Assembly (NCBI RefSeq): GCF_014306135.1
Contig: NZ_JACRWD010000001.1
Location: 1-64,000 of the forward strand
Source: Paraclostridium hominis
GTDB taxonomy: Bacteria; Bacillota; Clostridia; Peptostreptococcales; Peptostreptococcaceae
Length of the DNA stretch: 64,000 nt
Direction of reading: 5' to 3'
Shown here piece by piece: positions 63,446 to 64,000 of the stretch (positions are counted from its first letter, which is position 1; every line of letters starts with the position of its first letter). Under the pieces are notes generated by a model. The model saw nothing but the letters and a program-made list of their open reading frames with translations, did not search any database and had not been told where the DNA came from. The position numbers and the translations under genes are program-made.

Positions 63446-64000
63446 ATGAAAGATATATTCAAATTAGGCAGCATATTATTTTTAATATGTGCTGTAGCAG
63501 CCCTATTATTAAGTGTAACTAATAATATAACTGAGCCAGTTATAAAAGAAAGAAATATACAAGCAAATAATGAGTCCAGAAAAGAAGTACTTAAAGAAGC
63601 TGAAGAATTTAAGCAATTAGATAATGTTAAAGCTAACTTAGTAGAGGAAGTATATCAGGGATTAAAAGGTAATGAAGTAGTAGGGTATACTATCAAAACT
63701 GCGCCGAAGGGATATGGAGGAAAGATAGAAGTTATGATAGGAATATCTAAAGATGGAAAAATTACAGGAGTAAAAGTTGGAAATCATTCAGAGACTCCAG
63801 GTCTTGGATCTAAGGCTTCAGAACCAACATTTAAAGATCAATTTAATGGAAAGAGCACAGAAAAACCTTTAATGGTTGTAAAAGGAAGTGCAAGTAATGA
63901 TAATGACATAGCTGCCATATCTGGGGCTACAATAACATCTAATGCTGTTACTTCTGGAGTAAATGCAGCTATCAATTTATATAAAGAACAATTATTAAAC
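63446..64000 (+). CDS. rnfG: RnfG, electron transport complex subunit G (3' end beyond the window)
   Basis: The reading frame begins at ATG 63446, directly after the rnfD stop, and stays open to the window edge (185 codons). It has one N-terminal membrane helix (ILFLICAVAALLLSV), an FMN-binding domain with KTAPKGYGGKIEVMIGIS, the block GNHSETPGLGSKASEP, and the flavinylation motif ISGATITSNAV near residue 160. The length so far is nearly that of complete RnfG proteins. Expected next genes are rnfE, rnfA and rnfB. Confidence 0.95.
   Translation, partial: MKDIFKLGSILFLICAVAALLLSVTNNITEPVIKERNIQANNESRKEVLKEAEEFKQLDNVKANLVEEVYQGLKGNEVVGYTIKTAPKGYGGKIEVMIGISKDGKITGVKVGNHSETPGLGSKASEPTFKDQFNGKSTEKPLMVVKGSASNDNDIAAISGATITSNAVTSGVNAAINLYKEQLLN

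Overview
The window is about 64 kb of very AT-rich, low-GC Gram-positive chromosome. It looks like a spore-forming anaerobe of the Peptostreptococcaceae (the group of Clostridioides, Paraclostridium, Paeniclostridium and Romboutsia). The evidence is strong AG-rich ribosome binding sites, frequent TTG and GTG starts, pyruvate:ferredoxin oxidoreductase, a clostridial Rnf cluster, a CdeC-like cysteine-rich exosporium protein near a CcpA-like regulator, and several sigma-K-like promoters. No insertion sequence, prophage, CRISPR array or plasmid function was seen. The window reads as core chromosome.

Layout. 1-381: 3' end of a 23S rRNA gene, a 5S rRNA gene and a terminator. 527-709: a small orphan gene. 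842-17616: seven tightly packed genes for DNA-end processing. These are an AddB-like protein without a Walker A motif, a UvrD-type helicase and a PD-(D/E)XK nuclease with iron-sulfur cysteines, followed by canonical addB, addA, sbcD and sbcC. 17617-18445: a long AT-rich gap with an orphan minus-strand terminator, probably ending a small RNA. 18446-24974: a CNNM/CorC-type membrane protein, pepT, a YfcE-like phosphodiesterase, NAD kinase, an RluA-type pseudouridine synthase, a nucleoid-associated protein and acyl carrier protein. 25120-27181: a membrane protein and five cysteine-rich hydrophobic mini-proteins. 27353-28366: a CcpA-like regulator. 28598-35244: a complete histidine degradation cluster (hutH, hutU, ftcD, hutI, fchA). 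35282-41555: sporulation-flavoured genes, 6S RNA, the CdeC-like gene flanked by two beta-propeller-like proteins, and a SpoVB-like flippase. 41652-47567: PHP phosphatase, MocR-type and LysR-type regulators, DUF896, M18 aminopeptidase and a lipoprotein. 47716-57241: pyruvate:ferredoxin oxidoreductase, tRNA-Leu(CAA), polA, coaE, a lytic transglycosylase, an oligopeptide-binding lipoprotein and a metal chaperone. 57280-61000: arginase, a second orphan minus-strand terminator, an unknown protein, a secreted EEP-family phosphatase/nuclease and a SPOR-domain protein. 61110-64000: rnfC, rnfD and most of rnfG.

How the genes fit together. Histidine degradation (Hut plus FtcD/FchA), arginase, peptidases (PepT, M18), an oligopeptide-binding protein, pyruvate oxidoreductase and Rnf suit an organism that ferments peptides and amino acids, feeding reduced ferredoxin to a membrane ion pump. 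The 25-41 kb region is probably active in the mother cell during sporulation.

Most worth a second look: (1) the AddB-like/helicase/iron-sulfur nuclease trio beside addBA; (2) the pair of orphan minus-strand terminators with C5-C6 loops and a second C-run just upstream, which look like anti-Shine-Dalgarno small RNAs; (3) the array of cysteine-rich mini-membrane proteins with sigma-K-like promoters. All functional calls come from reading motifs by eye; no database search was run.
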